NCBI RefSeq assembly: GCF_000003815.2
Contig: NC_049991.1
Location: forward strand, 4,458,195 to 4,522,194
DNA: 64,000 bases
Source: Branchiostoma floridae
Taxonomy: Eukaryota > Chordata > Leptocardii > Amphioxiformes > Branchiostomatidae
Reading direction: 5' to 3'
This document shows, one piece after another, positions 35,301-44,069 of this stretch (positions are counted from its first letter, which is position 1; each line of letters starts with the position of its first letter). Both the position numbers and the translations under genes were made by a program. The notes below the pieces were generated by a model. It saw only the letters and a program-made list of their open reading frames with translations. It ran no database searches and was not told the DNA's origin.

Positions 35301-38300
35301 CTGTCAAGAATTTTCATTTAACTTCTGTCCGTCACAACCGCTATGACGTAACACTTCACTGCTAACGTAGATATAAAAATGGCGGGAAAATGGCTGCGTA
35401 CGTTCAATTTTGCCCATTCAGTCGAAGATCCGGGCTATTATGAAACGGTTCTTCACACTTTTACATGAGTTGTAGGTCACCAACAGAAATTCAAGATTGT
35501 TGTTGAATCATGTTCTTCTTGTGCCGTGAGCATGTGTAATTATGATCTATAAATTTGGCAATGAATGTGACAGTGTGTTCGTCCCACGACGAGCTGCCTA
35601 CCTCGAAAAAGATACTGAAAACTTTTGGCCTTGTTGTCTTCGAATGCATTGTTATCGATGCTTTGTAAATGATGTATTGGACACCTAGATGTCTGAAGTG
35701 TGCACAGCTCAGAAATAACTATTGTTGCATGTGTAGATCTCTTTAAGTTCCAGTATTTTTAATCTACCGGTATAAGTCTTACTACCGGTATTATGCCAAT
35801 GCATGTTACTCGTATGGGTGTGAACTGGTAAATTATTTTATCCAACCACATTAGAGAATGATGAATAATAGTCAGGAGAATCATATGCCGGAGAAATCAT
35901 ACAAAGGTACTAGCTAGCACTCCTGGTGATATTTTTAAACCACAGAGGCTGTTAGAAAACACTATTCAAACGCTATCCGTCGCTAAGCGACGGAACATAC
36001 AGTGCCATCGCGTGGATCGCAATTTCCTCAATTTGCGTACTTGTTATTCAAACGAAGCTATTGGAGTCATAGACTCCCGGGGGTTCTGTAACTGGCAACC
36101 CGAGTGGTGCATAGAGCCACAACGCTTCGTTTGCACAGCTAGCTCTAAAAATGGCCGCTCCACCATCGTTGACATCTTTGTCCTTTTCTCCTCAACAGGA
36201 CTCCTCGGCTGATGAAAGCATGCCTGAACTTGAAGACATCGCTAAGAAGGATACGGATAAACCCATCAATCTGACCCAAGACGAAAACGATGCTGCAGAC
36301 GACATCATCACTACAGAACATGGGAACGAGAACGGCTCAGAGAACGCAGCAGAACGCAAAGACGAGGAGAAGGTAGAAAATATTGATGGAGGAGAAGAAA
36401 AAGTGAACGAAGCTTATGAAGCGACAAAAGAGGAAGAAGAACAACGACAGGAGAAGGAATCTTGTTCTGATGTGGTGAAAGAGCAAAAAGAACCAAACGA
36501 GAACGATGGTACCGCAGAGATACGAGCAAAGAGTGAGGATGGGAAAGAGAGGGAAGAAAAGCAAACTGAAGCAAGCGCACCAGACCCCGTCGTCGCGAAG
36601 AAAGGCGACGGCACCACCAAGGTTCTGCGGAAGAAAAAGAAGAAGAAAACGCGCAGCCAGCTACCCAGTCTTTTCAGCTGCCCGTTCATGACGCCAGATA
36701 TGATGGAGCCGAGCGAAAGCCGGGGTCCCTGGCGGCGCAGAGAGCGAGGCAAGCCGAGAGAGCGAGTCAACGTTTTCCTCGCTGAAGGGAACAAGAGCAA
36801 GGAAGATCAGAAAGAAGACACGGTCACGGAGGTGACACAGAATGGGGAAGATCCGGAGAACGGAGGCAATGCAGAAGGAAAAAACAACTCAAGCCCCGCC
36901 CCAGAAAACGATGACGACGTTAAAAAGGTGTGTGTATGAATATATTTACGGTAACAACTCTCTTAAAACCTTGCCGTACTACCTGATGATTTCTAAGCGA
37001 ATAGGTCTTCTGATTCCTGTAGTGTCGCTCTCCTCTCACTCAGAGTACTTATTCTTCCTTACCACTACAAGAAAAGGGAATACATGAATCTAAATTGTAC
37101 CAATGCCGCATCAATGTACAAGTTGCCAAACACTGTATCCTCTACAGTTGTCGTGCAATAAAGTTCTTCTTCTATGTTGTCTTGAAGTACACACACTTCA
37201 GATACATGTATTTGGGATGTGTTCTCCTATATTTTGCTTTCTGTTGCTTTAGGAGGCTCGAGGGGAGATTTGACTTGTTACATACTATGCATTTGACATG
37301 AATTCGTTCACTTACTATTCATAAGTTTGTGTCATTTAAAATATTTCATGTTCCATGTTGTAAGAAGCACCAAGTATCGGCGAAAACATAACTTGTGCAC
37401 TACTTGAGTCCGCTGTAACTTTGTCTTTTTCCATCTTATCTCTATTTGATAATTTGTATTTTTTTATATATGTTTCTTTGAAAAATAAAGGTAAAAGAAG
37501 AGATTTACGAAGAGGCCCTCCCACAACGTAAGGTCTACAAGGAGGCTGAACGGTGTATGACAGACGAAGACAGGGCGGCCGAAAGGCGGTAAGAACAGAT
37601 TCTTAAGAGGAATAAGGCCGCATTGATTTGATTGTATGGATGACATTCACGCACGCATCAATTTTTGGCCGTTTTTAATCAAACGTTTTCGACCATACTT
37701 TAAATCGTGCAGAGCAGTAACAAAATGAACAAATATCATGATTATTGCCATGAATGACAAAAAATATCTAACAACGTTGTTTATGAAATGATTATCTGTG
37801 TAAAATAATGCAGATGGTGCATAAGGCGGCGCCAATCTCCCTTTCTGTAGCCCTTGGCCACACAAATTTTGAGCAATCACTACAGCAGCGGGCTAGTCCA
37901 TTGGCAGTGGCGTGTGTGTTCAACTCCCATACGTTTTCAAATGCTGAGTGCTAAGCAGAAAAAAAAAATCAGCAAATTAAAAGTTTTTCGCAAGGCTCGG
38001 ACGTGAAAACTCACGACCTATACACCTTTCTCACGCGGCGGACATCATAGATTGAAGACGAGGTCAATGAGGCAAACAGACAAAACATATTTTCTAAAAT
38101 CAGCTCCTATTTAGTTTTCCCCAGACCACACCAATTTTCACGATATAAGATCAAATAATACATATTATGGCCAGTGTTATGCAGTGAATTATATAGCAAT
38201 TTATACTCGCGTACTGATCCCATATTCCTTTACGAGATGCAAAATAAAAACATAATAATGCAAATATTTGACGGACATGCAGCCATTCTCTTATTGGTCA

Positions 38301-39175
38301 ATTTTCTAATTTCCATGCTATCATTGGTTGAACTACTAATTATGATGGGCAGTCTTTTGTTTGCCTCATTGGACTCGTTTTAGATCCTTCATGCCCGCTG
38401 CGTGAGAAAGGTGTATAGCTACCGAATGCAAGCAGGGTTGGACAAGTTTTTTTTTTTTTTTTCTATTTGCTTTTTGCTTTTTGGACAGACGAGGACGATG
38501 TGGCACTGCACTCAAGTTTTGTAACAATGCCACATACACGGTACAGACAGAAGGAAAGTCGTGTAAAGTGCCTTTCCCAAGGGCACAACTTCGGGGGCAC
38601 GGTGGGAATCGAACTCAGGACCCATAGATTCCGAGCCGAACGCTCTACCAGTTACGCCACGCCCGACGCCACAAGGTTGGACAAGTTCACTATAGCCCCA
38701 TTGTCTGGGGCAAGTGGAAGTGCTGATCAGACAACCGCATGTTCTACCCCACTTGTCCGATCGGGCAAGTAAGAATTTTCCATGAGAGAGATTTTGATAT
38801 ACTTGTTATCTTTCACAGTCATAGCATTGGTCAACACAGAAAAATAGAGCTAACAATAAAAAATTCCCATTGAAATACAAATGACAAATGTCCGGACAAG
38901 TGAAAAGTTAGTTTATGCAAGTAAATTTTCTATGTACTTGCCCGATAGGACAAGTGAATTTTAGAAAACTTGTCCGAACCCTGGCAAGGCTAAAATTTCA
39001 CCAACACTGTACCGGTATGTGGAACTAGTTTTTATGAAAAAGATGCGTTTCTATTTCCAGGATTCAGCAGGAGCAACTGGCCGCCATCTTTAAATTGATG
39101 CAAGACAATGAGGACAAATTCGGCGTCCAGTCGTACGATGACGTCGAGGAACAGATGAAGTTATACAAGACGTAA
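29080..39175 (+). CDS. MXRA7: MXRA7 orthologue (matrix-remodelling-associated protein 7)
   Basis: The four exons are 29080-29394, 36199-36927, 37491-37588 and 39061-39175, totalling 418 residues; the human protein is about half this length. Exon 1 encodes a short acidic N-terminus, one hydrophobic membrane segment (about residues 10-35, FVYSFSVLWICIFTTVTILA), and an acidic stretch. Exon 2 is very rich in Glu, Asp and Lys and contains a poly-lysine run (LRKKKKKKTR) that could be a nuclear signal or membrane-proximal basic patch. The C-terminus is diagnostic: QEQLAAIFKLMQDN...DDVEEQMKLY closely matches the human MXRA7 end. All splice phases agree. The molecular function of the family is poorly defined; the name comes from co-expression with matrix genes. 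It is convergent with MAD1L1. The family assignment is confident; the long middle exon is lineage-specific. Confidence 0.9.
29395..30350 (+). other. MXRA7 intron 1, first part
   Basis: AT-rich intron sequence with no exon or transposon end that I can support. Confidence 0.5.
30352..31030. mobile_element. Foldback DNA element interrupted by an assembly gap
   Basis: The left end ataccccctcacattaggcg and the right end ...cgcgcctaatggtagggggta are inverted repeats. Inside the left part, aggaggcatgaccctga is inverted as tcagggtcatgcctcct. The centre is lost in the N run. Confidence 0.7.
30488..30969. other. Assembly gap (482 N)
   Basis: A gap of estimated size inside the foldback element in MXRA7 intron 1. 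Confidence 1.
31130..31290. repeat. Dispersed repeat family R1, partial copy
   Basis: It shares 'ctgtgaccacatgtgac...catccctag..aatcagaattt...gaggatctg' with the copies at 44,165, 57,765 and 62,985. Confidence 0.6.
32005..32205 (+). mobile_element. tRNA-derived SINE in MXRA7 intron 1
   Basis: B-box-like text (tgtgttcgaatcttg) is followed by the shared SINE body, ending 'ggccgtccctcggataggac...gtcccgtg'. Confidence 0.8.
32470..32782. mobile_element. Foldback MITE, 313 bp
   Basis: The terminal inverted repeat is about 28 bp (taaggcggggtcacac on the left, gtgtgaccccaccttta on the right). Internal inverted pairs (ggctccacaggtc/gacctgtggagcc; aacatgtcagacgagttagc/gctaactcatctggcatgtt) let nearly the whole element fold on itself. 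There is no coding capacity. Confidence 0.85.
32848..32936 (+). mobile_element. tRNA-like sequence (SINE head)
   Basis: It has an A-box-like tagctcaattggtgg and a B-box-like ccggttcaaatt, but no good acceptor stem. Probably a degenerate tRNA-derived SINE. Confidence 0.45.
32937..32980. repeat. Short perfect-arm palindrome
   Basis: ggacattaccctgt and acagggtaatgtcc are inverted around a 10-14-nt centre. Confidence 0.8.
33000..33835. other. MXRA7 intron 1: no recognised gene
   Basis: Open frames exist on both strands (about 33,013-33,411 plus; 33,241-33,474 minus), without recognisable domains or splice support. A hairpin lies at 33,475-33,504 (ggaggtttta/taaaacctcc) and a (TA)n run at 33,603-33,620. 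Confidence 0.4.
33837..34000. mobile_element. Partial copy of the 'cacgcggcggacat' MITE
   Basis: It shares cacgcggcggacacgatag, 'gaggcaaacaagagactgtccatcat' and 'caaccaatgatagcatg' with the complete element at 38,018-38,418. Confidence 0.65.
34005..35340. other. MXRA7 intron 1: AT-rich, no gene seen
   Basis: No splice-bounded open frame, RNA gene or transposon end is apparent. Confidence 0.5.
35342..35400 (+). promoter_or_regulatory. Possible internal MXRA7 promoter
   Basis: A CRE-like tgacgtaa (35344-35351), a TATA-like atataaaa (35371-35378) and an E2F-like tggcgggaaa (35380-35389) lie within 46 bp. This is about 0.8 kb upstream of an ATG in good context at 36,151 that is in frame with MXRA7 exon 2. 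Confidence 0.35.
36151..36198 (+). CDS. MXRA7: Alternative MXRA7 N-terminus (upstream extension of exon 2)
   Basis: ATGGCCGCTCC opens in a strong context (aaaaATGG). Its frame runs without a stop through the exon 2 acceptor into exon 2. It would give 16 residues (MAAPPSLTSLSFSPQQ) in place of the membrane exon, so a soluble isoform. Confidence 0.35.
36199..36927 (+). CDS. MXRA7: MXRA7 exon 2: acidic/lysine-rich
   Basis: 243 codons, phase 0 to phase 0, between ctcaacag and gtgtgt. Mostly Glu, Lys, Asp and Asn, so probably disordered, with a K6 run near the middle and an Arg-rich patch (WRRRERGKPRER). Antisense open frames here are shadows. Confidence 0.85.
37491..37588 (+). CDS. MXRA7: MXRA7 exon 3
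   Basis: 98 nt, phase 0 to phase 2, between aaaataaag and gtaaga. It encodes KEEIYEEALPQRKVYKEAER and the charged helix leading into the conserved C-terminal motif. Confidence 0.9.
37795..37960 (-). mobile_element. Dispersed SINE-like repeat R2, copy 1
   Basis: It shares 'gatggtgcataaggc...ccaatctccctttctg...ggccacac...actacagcag..ggctagtcca' with the copies near 51,520 and 59,315. The orientation was assigned from the likely head-to-tail order and is uncertain. Confidence 0.6.
38018..38418. mobile_element. MITE with tatacacctttctcacgc terminal inverted repeats
   Basis: The left end ctatacacctttctcacg and the right end cgtgagaaaggtgtatag are perfect inverted repeats about 401 bp apart. The interior is AT-rich and non-coding. 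It lies in MXRA7 intron 3. Confidence 0.85.
38545..38672 (-). mobile_element. tRNA-derived SINE, reverse orientation
   Basis: The reverse complement reads as a tRNA-like head (gcgtaactggtagagcg, B box gagttcgattccc) and then 'ttgggaaaggcactttacac'. Same family as the copy at 11,605. Confidence 0.8.
38673..38983. mobile_element. hAT-like MITE, ggttggacaagt family
   Basis: The ends ggttggacaagt and acttgtccgaaccctg are inverted. The interior matches the copy at 51,744-52,078 throughout. The left terminus is damaged where it abuts the SINE. Confidence 0.75.
39061..39175 (+). CDS. MXRA7: MXRA7 exon 4: conserved C-terminus and stop
   Basis: Follows the acceptor tatttccag. It encodes IQQEQLAAIFKLMQDNEDKF...EEQMKLYKT and TAA, the most conserved part of the family. 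Confidence 0.95.
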
Positions 39176-41000
39176 TATATTGTATTTCTTAAAATATTTG
39201 CGATGTTTTTATTTTCGTGGTAGCTAGCATCCTCAATGTCTAGCTACAGTAGTGTACAAATGTTTTTATTTGCGAATTTAAAACATCACCCCCCCCCCCC
39301 TTACCGCGAAAATACGTCTTCACGAAAATGAATTTTTATCACAGTATTCCACTCAAACTACCGACCTGTAAAAATCGTTCAGGGATTTAAAACATGAAAA
39401 ACTTTCTAAATTATTAGAATTGGTAGATGCAATCTTTCATTTGTCTGTTTTGATTGTTTCTATTCATATCTTGTGCCATATGTTATAATATTCCGATGCG
39501 TTTTTCTCCATTAACGAATAATTCCTTCCCCATTATCAATCCATTTTCAATCCAAATTCATTTATTCATTATAGTGTAGTCCCTTCAGTTTTTGAAAAAA
39601 AAATGATTCCAAAGGGAGCCCTGCAACTTAACAATAATAATAGAACATAGAATAGAAGGCAAATAATCGAGCATAGGAGTAATAACTTGGTTTTCCCTTT
39701 ACGAAAAATAGCGAGGATTAAAAACTATCGTAGCTAGTGATTCTAAACACAACTGTTTTCAAGTTGTACAATGCTTTAGAAAACAACACCCAACGTTGTT
39801 CTATGTCCATAGAGTTCAGCACCAAGGACAGGACCTTGTGTTTTGAACGGTTAGATTTTTTTTCACTAGCAATAAGCACCGTATTGCGGTTTTGTTGTGT
39901 AGTTATGTAACAATAGTTCGTCTTGCTGATAATTACGTGTTAATGACCAGGTGTATACGGTGCCATAATTCATGGTCGGTTCCTATAACCACCGAATGAA
40001 CGATTGAGCGTAACGAGGTCGCTTATGAGGTGGTAATAGGAGCATCAACAATTGAAAGCTAGTACCATATTGACTACTATAGCCTGGTTCCGACCTCTGG
40101 TCGATAATGTACTAGTACGTATGACCTAGAGAAAGGAAATTTCTTGTCAGGTATTCAAGTGTTTTGATGTGAATGTTTAGTCTACTACAGTTTAGTGAAA
40201 ATGTTGGAACAGTGAATCGTATTTGAAATTGGTTGAATGAATGGTTAATTGACACGTGGTGTACACCGTACAATTTCTCATAAAAGACATAAAAAGCATG
40301 TAAAAACACAAATTACGCCAGGGCATACATTATAGAGACGTCAATAGCACAATAAAAACGATTCAAAACGTCTGTGTAGTATACAATTAGATTTGACTTG
40401 CAGAAGAAAATTTTGTGTAGATATGAGGATTGATAAAAACGGTATTTGATTCAAATTGGTCTGTTTTCACTGTCTTTATCTGTTGTTAAGTAAGCGGACT
40501 AAGTAAGGCATTAGTGAATTCTTGTATCAGTTTGTTTGTTTGTCTATTTAGATCTCCATTAAATGTACAACTGGTTTGTATATTGGTTAGTCCTGCATGC
40601 TATAAACTTTTCAGCTTTTGAGAGTTCCTTGTGTTTCTGCAGTTGAGTTCTTCTAACGTAAGTGGAGATTCAGAGTTAAGTTTGTCGGGTATTGGTTCTC
40701 TGGTCAGCTTTTCACTGACTTGTTAGCCGCAGAGCTAACGCAAAATTCTTAAAACGTTTGTTCATGGTGCCTAGCGCCATCCTCCGAACACCCCCCCCCC
40801 CAACTGTGTCCTGATACCATTGTTGCTTTACTTGTGACCCAAGTAACCATTTCTTATAACAACTGACATTTGGTTGTCAATACGACACCAAACACAACTT
40901 CTTTATGTAACCGAAACCTTTTGTTGGTGCGAGGAATTCTAAAGATGTGTTGCAACGAGCTTTATATTTGTCAGAAATAAATATTTGGTTCAACATTTGT
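39176..41000 (+). other. Likely MXRA7 3'UTR
   Basis: AT-rich, non-coding, with AATAAA at about 40,977. It contains a poly(C) run at 39,289-39,300 and a fragment related to the array A MITE near 39,240-39,340. Confidence 0.4.
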
Positions 41001-41089
41001 TTTTGTGTATTGTCTAATTATGAGGTGTTTGTCTAAGAATCCAGAACTTTCGAGTACGAATAAGAATGTAACGTTACATGGTTCCTGTT

Positions 41090-41268
41090 TCGCATGTGCA
41101 GTGAGATGCATTGTGGTTAATTTCAAAGTTCAAGGCCCCTGAAACATAAACAAAACACATCTGGACATGTTATAAAGTATTGTCTTGACAAGAACTGTTT
41201 ACAAGTCAGGGACCTTCACCTTTGACATATTACCCACAATGCACCTTTCTGTTCATGTGCAGTAGGAA
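41090..41268. mobile_element. MITE-like repeat with gcatgtgcag ends
   Basis: The ends cgcatgtgcagtgagatgcattgtgg and ccacaatgcacc...catgtgcag are inverted. The internal text 'gaactgtttacaagtcagggaccttcacctttga' recurs near 61,620-61,660. Confidence 0.6.
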
Positions 41269-41310
41269 CTCTACTTAAATATAGTTGAAACATAAGTTTG
41301 ATATGTATGT

Positions 41311-41378
41311 ATGTACACATGCAAAGCAAAGTCCAAATGTTGAACATTTGGACTTAACTGCACTTTGCATGTGTACAT
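41311..41378. ncRNA. Compact hairpin, pre-miRNA-like
   Basis: The outer arms atgtacacatgcaaag and ctttgcatgtgtacat pair perfectly, and the inner arms agtccaaatgtt and aacatttggact pair perfectly, with a small internal asymmetry between them. The total is about 68 nt with almost no loop, so a transposon palindrome is at least as likely as a microRNA. Confidence 0.35.
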
Positions 41379-41379
41379 G

Positions 41380-43910
41380 CATCATAGGACCTACATTGTC
41401 AGGTATCACATTACAAACTTTGAAACTCAAGAAGAGTTTGAGACTGGGTTTACAAGTTTTCCCTGTGGACTCCAAGTCATTAATAAAAAAAAAAAATGAA
41501 TCCATGTTTTCTGTACGTTAAAAATTTTGGTGACCTTCTTGTCCAAGTTGGTCATGATTCAAAGTGCTCAAGCAATACACATCACAACCCCGTGCGTAAA
41601 CAGATTGCTCCGGCTGAGTTCACTAGAAAACGCCATATAATCTTCACAGGAACATATTACAGTTGCCATGCATGTATGTGCCAGTTGTAAAAAAGATCTA
41701 TATGCAAATATGATTCAACGCTTCTACTGAAATTGATCAGTTTTATTTCAATGATAAGACTTGTAGCTGACAAGATACCATTTTTATATAGACAAATAGA
41801 TGTGAAGGTCAAATAAAGATGTGGCTTCAATAGGTTAAGTATTTACTTGTGGAAAAATACAGCTATATAAACTACTTAGATGACATTAGTAGATGTTCTT
41901 GTATCTGATAATACATTGAGACAAGGTCTTTAAAAACAATCTGCTTTAAACAAAAGCTACTTATGGTAATAGCTACTTTGCAATTTCAAAGCAAAGCCAA
42001 GACTGGCCTGGCCAAGGGGTGAATGCCAAAAAAAATTGAATACAGAAAATTCAGATCCAGTCCAGGTCCGGACCCGATTATATATACCATATCATATTTT
42101 GATACACAAATACAAGTATATGTGAGCGATAGAAATTGTAAAGATTTATTTAGTGATTTTTAACACTTTAAACAAAATTACATTTCATTTTAAATTGTGG
42201 AAACCATCAGGGAACAATCCTACAGTGCTGAAGATTTCTTTGTGAATGAAACTTTGCACAAAAATATGTGGTTGTGTAATTTTCTAGCCAATCACATCAC
42301 TCAATTCTTTTTTTGGTGTTACTACATAATATGTATAGTTAAATCTTCTCTGTTTTGGCTTATCGTTGGCTTATTTCCTAGCATGGACAGGTATACTCCA
42401 AACATGTGACTGCCTGCTGGTATAGTGTTAATTTTCTTATTGATCAAAAAAACAGTCCACTGATTTTTCTGGTTCGTTTTATTTGTCCATTCCAGCAAGA
42501 AGTACCAGTTTTGAACCAGTTTATGGTGCCGGTACGCACTCCTACGATGCGCTACGTGAGCTATTTTGTAGAAGCCTGACTTAAGGTCTCTAGAGGGCTC
42601 CCTGGCAGTGAGAGATTGTGTAGGATCGTAGCTAAATTTTCACACGCCAGTACTTAATCAGCGACATGTTTTAACTTTGTGTCAATACACTAGTAGGGGT
42701 AACACATAATTTCCAAACAATTTGAATAGTGATTCTCAAAACATTTTCAGCTGTGAATTTAATCTGCAAACTAATACATTTTGTATCAAAGTGATCAATA
42801 CATGTATTCAAGTGACCTCTGCATTGGAAAACACTCATGTTTCTAAGCTGCTTTAAGATAAGCTGCTTTATTCAGATAACCAAAATGCTACATGAAATCA
42901 GATCATTTTACTGCAAGTTTCTTTGTGTTTGCAGCACGCAAAATATTTGGCACTTTGAAAATCAACAACTTGTGGTATATTCCACTTCACGTTTGTCGTA
43001 AAGTAATATTCTAACAAATTGAAAATACTGGCATTTGTTTGTGGGGTAGATGAATGTGCAATGGAGAAGTGCAAAGAGGGCAGAAACTTAAAAGTGACCC
43101 TTATATTTACAGATTTACAGTACTCTAAGGGACTGTGTATCTCTCCATACACTGTTTCTAATGCCAATGACTTTTATCAACCTACCCAAAATGTAAAGAA
43201 GATGAGATATTTTCTAAAACAGTTATGTTCTAAAACTTAAAGAAGAAGACCTTTAATATTTCAAAATTAACTCTGGACTTAACTACAAAAAAATGAGCTG
43301 AAAAATCACCCCCAAAAAATGTCAATTTTCTGGCTACATCCTTTAAAAGGTACAGCCATATTGTAGTGATTGCTGATAAGGTCTTTGTTTAAATTAAAAC
43401 ATATAAGTACACAAGTCAATGTATGGGCTGCTATAATGTATGATGATGACTATACACTCAGAAAGTACAAAATTGTGATTTTAGGTTAGGCCTAAGAAAA
43501 GAATGTTCCTTTAAATTAGTTACCTGACCAACCCTAACAAAAACAATTCGACCCCAAAGTCAATTGTTTGTCGACCACTTGTGCTTGCAAGAGACAAAAA
43601 ATTTCAATCTGACATCGAAAAAAGATGTTGTAGAACTGTTCCCAACATGTGCTCCTGATTTTTGTTGAAACAGAAAATTGTGCTTGTACAATGAATATCT
43701 CATTCTGTATAATAAGAATATGATGTTGAAAATATGTCCTGATGCGTTTCAGTTAAATTTACATTGTTAGACAGCATTGTTGGATCACTTTTGCGGAAAT
43801 CTGAAAGAAAAAAAGCCTATTTCAGGGTCGTAATTGGTAACAACATTTTTCCTAGGCCTTATACAATACTGACAATATGACAATGAAAAGAGTCATAGAA
43901 AGTCAAGACA
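41380..43910. other. Intergenic / likely MAD1L1 3'UTR
   Basis: No exon is seen. Minus-strand AATAAA signals lie at about 42,866 and 41,737, and a plus-strand AATAAA at about 41,814. MAD1L1 and MXRA7 transcripts could therefore approach or overlap tail to tail here. Confidence 0.35.
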
Positions 43911-44069
43911 TCAAGCTATGGTCTGCTGACTGAAGAGGTCAAGGGTCAGGGCACTGAGGAATGCTGGGATAGAGTGCTGGGTCTTCAGGTGGAGGTCCAC
44001 TAGCATCATCACAGCCTGGGAGTTGGAGAACTCAGTCTCCAGGAGCTGCAGCTCCCCTCCTGGCACCAT
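43911..44069 (-). CDS. MAD1L1: MAD1L1 exon 16: C-terminus
   Basis: 53 codons including TGA, after the acceptor aattccag. It encodes [12 protein letters not shown]...[20 protein letters not shown], the end of the RWD fold. Confidence 0.97.
   Translation of the reverse strand: MVPGGELQLLETEFSNSQAVMMLVDLHLKTQHSIPAFLSALTLDLFSQQTIA

Noticed and set aside
36311-36800. Three antisense open frames over MXRA7 exon 2
   Set aside because: Shadows of the Glu/Lys-rich exon: GAA/GAG/AAG codons read as Phe/Leu/Ser on the other strand. The sense frame has matching splice phases and family similarity.
38467-38772. 101-codon plus-strand ORF
   Set aside because: It spans a reverse-oriented tRNA-SINE and the start of a MITE, so it is not a gene.
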